A DNA stretch of 8,666 nt, taken from assembly GCA_024679435.1 (NCBI GenBank), contig JAIBDK010000077.1, forward strand, positions 1 to 8,666, in the 5' to 3' direction. Under the pieces are notes generated by a model. It was not told the DNA's origin, made no database searches, and saw nothing but the letters and a program-made list of their open reading frames with translations. This stretch comes from Gammaproteobacteria bacterium (GTDB taxonomy: Bacteria; Pseudomonadota; Gammaproteobacteria; Arenicellales; Poriferihabitantaceae). The position numbers and the translations under genes were made by a program. The first letter of the stretch is position 1; each line of letters opens with the position of its first letter. This document shows, piece by piece, positions 6,430 through 8,666 of this stretch.

Positions 6430-7944
6430 ATGTCCGGTTATACCCATCCGAGCATATTATTGAATAACACAAGTGGATACACTACTGCCATGAATACCCA
6501 GCAACTTGCCAGTCTCTTCAAAGGGGTTGTGCCCGACACCTCCATCGTCTCTGACCGTGTGGCACTTCGGGTTTATGAATCAGATGGTTTAAGCGCCTTC
6601 AAACAGCCTCCCAAACTGGTTGTCTTACCTGAAAATACCGGCCAGGTGCAGGCTGTAATGGCACTGTGTGATGAACGCTCTATTCCTATTGTCGGCCGTG
6701 GCGGCGGCACCAGTTTATCCGGTGGTGCGCTTCCGCACAAAGAAGGTATTGTCCTGAGCCTGGCTAAAATGAACAAGGTGTTGGAAATTGACCCGATCAA
6801 TCGAACAGCAACTATTCAACCCGGAATGCGAAATTTGGCTATTTCACAGGCTGTTGCTCACCTTGGTTTGTACTATGCACCGGATCCTTCAAGCCAGATT
6901 GCCTGCACAATTGGGGGTAACGTGGCAGAGAATGCCGGCGGTGTGCACTGTCTGAAATATGGTCTGACAATTCATAATATCGTGAGCTTAAAAGTAGCCA
7001 CTATTGACGGTGATCTTATAGAACTTGGCAGTGAAACTCTGGATACACCGGGCCTGAATCTTCTGGCATTGATGATCGGGTCTGAAGGTATGCTTGGGAT
7101 GGTAGTGGAAGTTACGGTGAGGTTACTTGCTATTCCACAATCTGCCCGGGTTGTGATGGGAATATTTGATTCGGTTAAAAAAGCCGGCGACAGCGTCGCA
7201 GCAATTATTGCCAGTGGCATCATACCTGCCGGTATCGAAATGATGGACAATCCGGCGATTCGAGCGGCGGAAGACTTCGTTCACGCGGGTTATCCTGTGG
7301 ATGCCGAAGCAATTTTGTTGTGCGAACTGGATGGCACGGCAGAAGAGGTTCAGGATCAAATTCATAAGGTTGAGGAGATTTTTGCTGACAGTGGTGCAGT
7401 GGAAAGCCGGCTTGCCAGAAATGATGAGGAAAGATCGCTATTCTGGTCTGGAAGAAAGGCCGCATTTCCTGCTGTAGGTCGGCTCTCTCCAGATTATTAT
7501 TGCATTGATGGAACTATTCCAAGAAAAGCTCTGGGTTATGTGTTAACCGAGATTGACCGGCTATCAAAAGAATATAATTTACGTGTTGCTAACGTTTTTC
7601 ATGCGGGTGACGGAAATCTGCATCCGTTGATTCTATATGATGCGAATAATTCCGGGGAACTTGAGAAAACGGAAGAACTTGGCAGCAAGATTTTGTTGCT
7701 GTGTATCGAGGTGGGTGGAACCATAACTGGAGAGCACGGTGTTGGCATTGAGAAAATCGGTGAAATGTGTGTTCAGTTCAACGATCAGGAGCGGGCATCT
7801 TTTCTTGGCGTCCGCCAATGTTTTGATCCGCAGTCTCTTTTGAATCCCGGTAAGGCAATCCCAACCCTGGCTCGATGCGCTGAGCATAATGCAATGCATG
7901 TTCACAACGGGGAAGTTCCGTTTCCGGATATTGAAAGATTTTAG
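6430..7944 (+). CDS. glcD: Glycolate oxidase subunit GlcD (FAD-linked)
   Basis: GlcD is the main flavin subunit of the GlcDEF complex, which oxidises glycolate to glyoxylate and passes electrons to the respiratory chain. The 504 residues match E. coli GlcD (499 by recollection) over nearly the full length. The FAD-binding PCMH-type domain includes RGGGTSLSGGALP (90-102), PDPSSQIACTIGGNVAENAG (151-170) and GSEGMLG (217-223). The C-terminal FAD-oxidase domain has SPDYYCIDGTIPR (353-365), VFHAGDGNLHP (389-399), GEHGVG (434-439) and NPGK (472-475), and the protein ends with the characteristic FPDIERF. The start is uncertain. ATG 6430 has no Shine-Dalgarno sequence and residues 2-20 look unlike the family. 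ATG 6490 (residue 21, MNTQQLASLF) gives a slightly short N-terminus with only a distant AGTGGA. glcE follows three bases after the stop, so the two are co-transcribed. No GlcC-type regulator gene is in view. Confidence 0.95.
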   Translation: MSGYTHPSILLNNTSGYTTAMNTQQLASLFKGVVPDTSIVSDRVALRVYESDGLSAFKQPPKLVVLPENTGQVQAVMALCDERSIPIVGRGGGTSLSGGALPHKEGIVLSLAKMNKVLEIDPINRTATIQPGMRNLAISQAVAHLGLYYAPDPSSQIACTIGGNVAENAGGVHCLKYGLTIHNIVSLKVATIDGDLIELGSETLDTPGLNLLALMIGSEGMLGMVVEVTVRLLAIPQSARVVMGIFDSVKKAGDSVAAIIASGIIPAGIEMMDNPAIRAAEDFVHAGYPVDAEAILLCELDGTAEEVQDQIHKVEEIFADSGAVESRLARNDEERSLFWSGRKAAFPAVGRLSPDYYCIDGTIPRKALGYVLTEIDRLSKEYNLRVANVFHAGDGNLHPLILYDANNSGELEKTEELGSKILLLCIEVGGTITGEHGVGIEKIGEMCVQFNDQERASFLGVRQCFDPQSLLNPGKAIPTLARCAEHNAMHVHNGEVPFPDIERF

Positions 7945-7947
7945 ATA

Positions 7948-8666
7948 ATGGATAGTATCGAACAAATCCAGGATGCTGTCATTGTGGCTAAACGTGAAAA
8001 TCGCCAGCTTTCTATTGTCGGAGGTGGGTCGAAATCGTTTTACGGACGAGAAATTATCGGAGAACCACTGCTTCTATCGGGCTATAGCGGAGTAATAGAG
8101 TATCAGCCTACGGAGTTGGTTATCACGGTTAAAGCCGGGACATCTATTGAAGTTATTAACCGTATGCTTGCAGAAAATAATCAAAAACTGGGATTTGAGC
8201 CGCCTGTTTTTGGTCCAACATCAACGGTGGGTGGGGTGATTGCCGCGGGTCTTTCCGGCCCGTCAAGACCTTATGGCGGTGGCGTTCAAGATTATGTTTT
8301 GGGTATCAAGTTACTTTCTGGAAATGGTGAGGTTCTGAACTTTGGCGGTCGGGTGATCAAGAATGTCGCCGGGTTTGACGTTTCCCGGCTGATGGTCGGC
8401 GCGATGGGGTGTCTTGGGGTTGTGCTGGAAGTTTCATTGAAAGTGATTCCGATTCCGGAAACGGAAAGAACCGTGTGTATTGTTCAACCTGATATCGCAG
8501 GTGCTACCTCAATGATGAATGTTCTGGCGGGCCGGCCGCTTCCTGTAACCGCCGCAGCTTGGTTTGAGGGTGTTTCAAGGATTCGGTTGTCAGGAAGTGA
8601 AAAAGGAGTGCAGTCTGCGCTGGATTCCGTATGCGCGGACTTTACTCAAAGTGAAGTCAATAGCAA
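7948..8666 (+). CDS. glcE: Glycolate oxidase subunit GlcE, 3' end cut by window
   Basis: This is the second FAD-binding subunit of glycolate oxidase. The frame stays open for 239 codons to the window edge; E. coli GlcE is about 350 residues by recollection, so roughly the last third is missing. The visible part is a PCMH-type FAD-binding domain: the phosphate-binding loop SIVGGGSKSFYGR (22-34), YQPTELVITVKAGT (52-65), FGPTSTVGGVIAAGLSGPSR (88-107), DYVLG (115-119), and KNVAGFDVSRLMVGAMGCLG (138-157), all closely like GlcE. It lacks the GlcD-type PDPSS signature, which separates it from a GlcD duplicate. ATG 7948 lies three bases after the glcD stop. The preceding Shine-Dalgarno signal is weak (GAAAG at 7933-7937), which suggests translation coupled to glcD. 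glcF, encoding the iron-sulfur subunit, is expected next. Confidence 0.93.
   Translation, partial: MDSIEQIQDAVIVAKRENRQLSIVGGGSKSFYGREIIGEPLLLSGYSGVIEYQPTELVITVKAGTSIEVINRMLAENNQKLGFEPPVFGPTSTVGGVIAAGLSGPSRPYGGGVQDYVLGIKLLSGNGEVLNFGGRVIKNVAGFDVSRLMVGAMGCLGVVLEVSLKVIPIPETERTVCIVQPDIAGATSMMNVLAGRPLPVTAAAWFEGVSRIRLSGSEKGVQSALDSVCADFTQSEVNS

Overview
The window looks like an ordinary chromosomal stretch from a gammaproteobacterium of moderate G+C. Three things point there. A bacterial Coq7 of the gammaproteobacterial type implies ubiquinone respiration. GlcD and GlcE closely resemble, from memory, the E. coli proteins. An MMPL/RND exporter of the 'predicted exporter' (COG4258-like) type is present. 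No RNA gene, mobile element, CRISPR array or long repeat was seen, and gene density is high: every gap between genes is under 100 bases.

Layout: (1) The last nine codons of an upstream gene (1-30) overlap by four bases the GTG start of a 786-residue two-halved MMPL family membrane exporter (27-2387, +). (2) After 65 bases comes an M81/MlrC-like zinc metallopeptidase (2453-3937, +), followed after 82 bases by a choline-sulfatase, betC (4020-5588, +). (3) Convergent to betC, after a 99-base gap, lies coq7 (5688-6347, -), encoding the di-iron monooxygenase of ubiquinone synthesis. (4) Divergent from coq7 are glcD (6430-7944, +) and, three bases later, glcE (7948 to beyond 8666, +). These encode two subunits of glycolate oxidase; glcF is expected just outside the window.

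How the genes work together: glcD-glcE form a clear operon for oxidising glycolate to glyoxylate, with electrons probably passing to the quinone pool that Coq7 helps to make. BetC would release choline and sulfate from choline-O-sulfate, but no choline oxidation genes (betA, betB, betI) or choline transporter are in view. The M81 protein beside it has no obvious link to choline, so that same-strand pairing is the least explained part of the window. I found no convincing new multi-gene system. The points worth a second look are the M81-betC pairing, the identity of the exporter's upstream partner, the uncertain glcD start, and a small repeated motif around the exporter stop and the M81 ribosome binding site.
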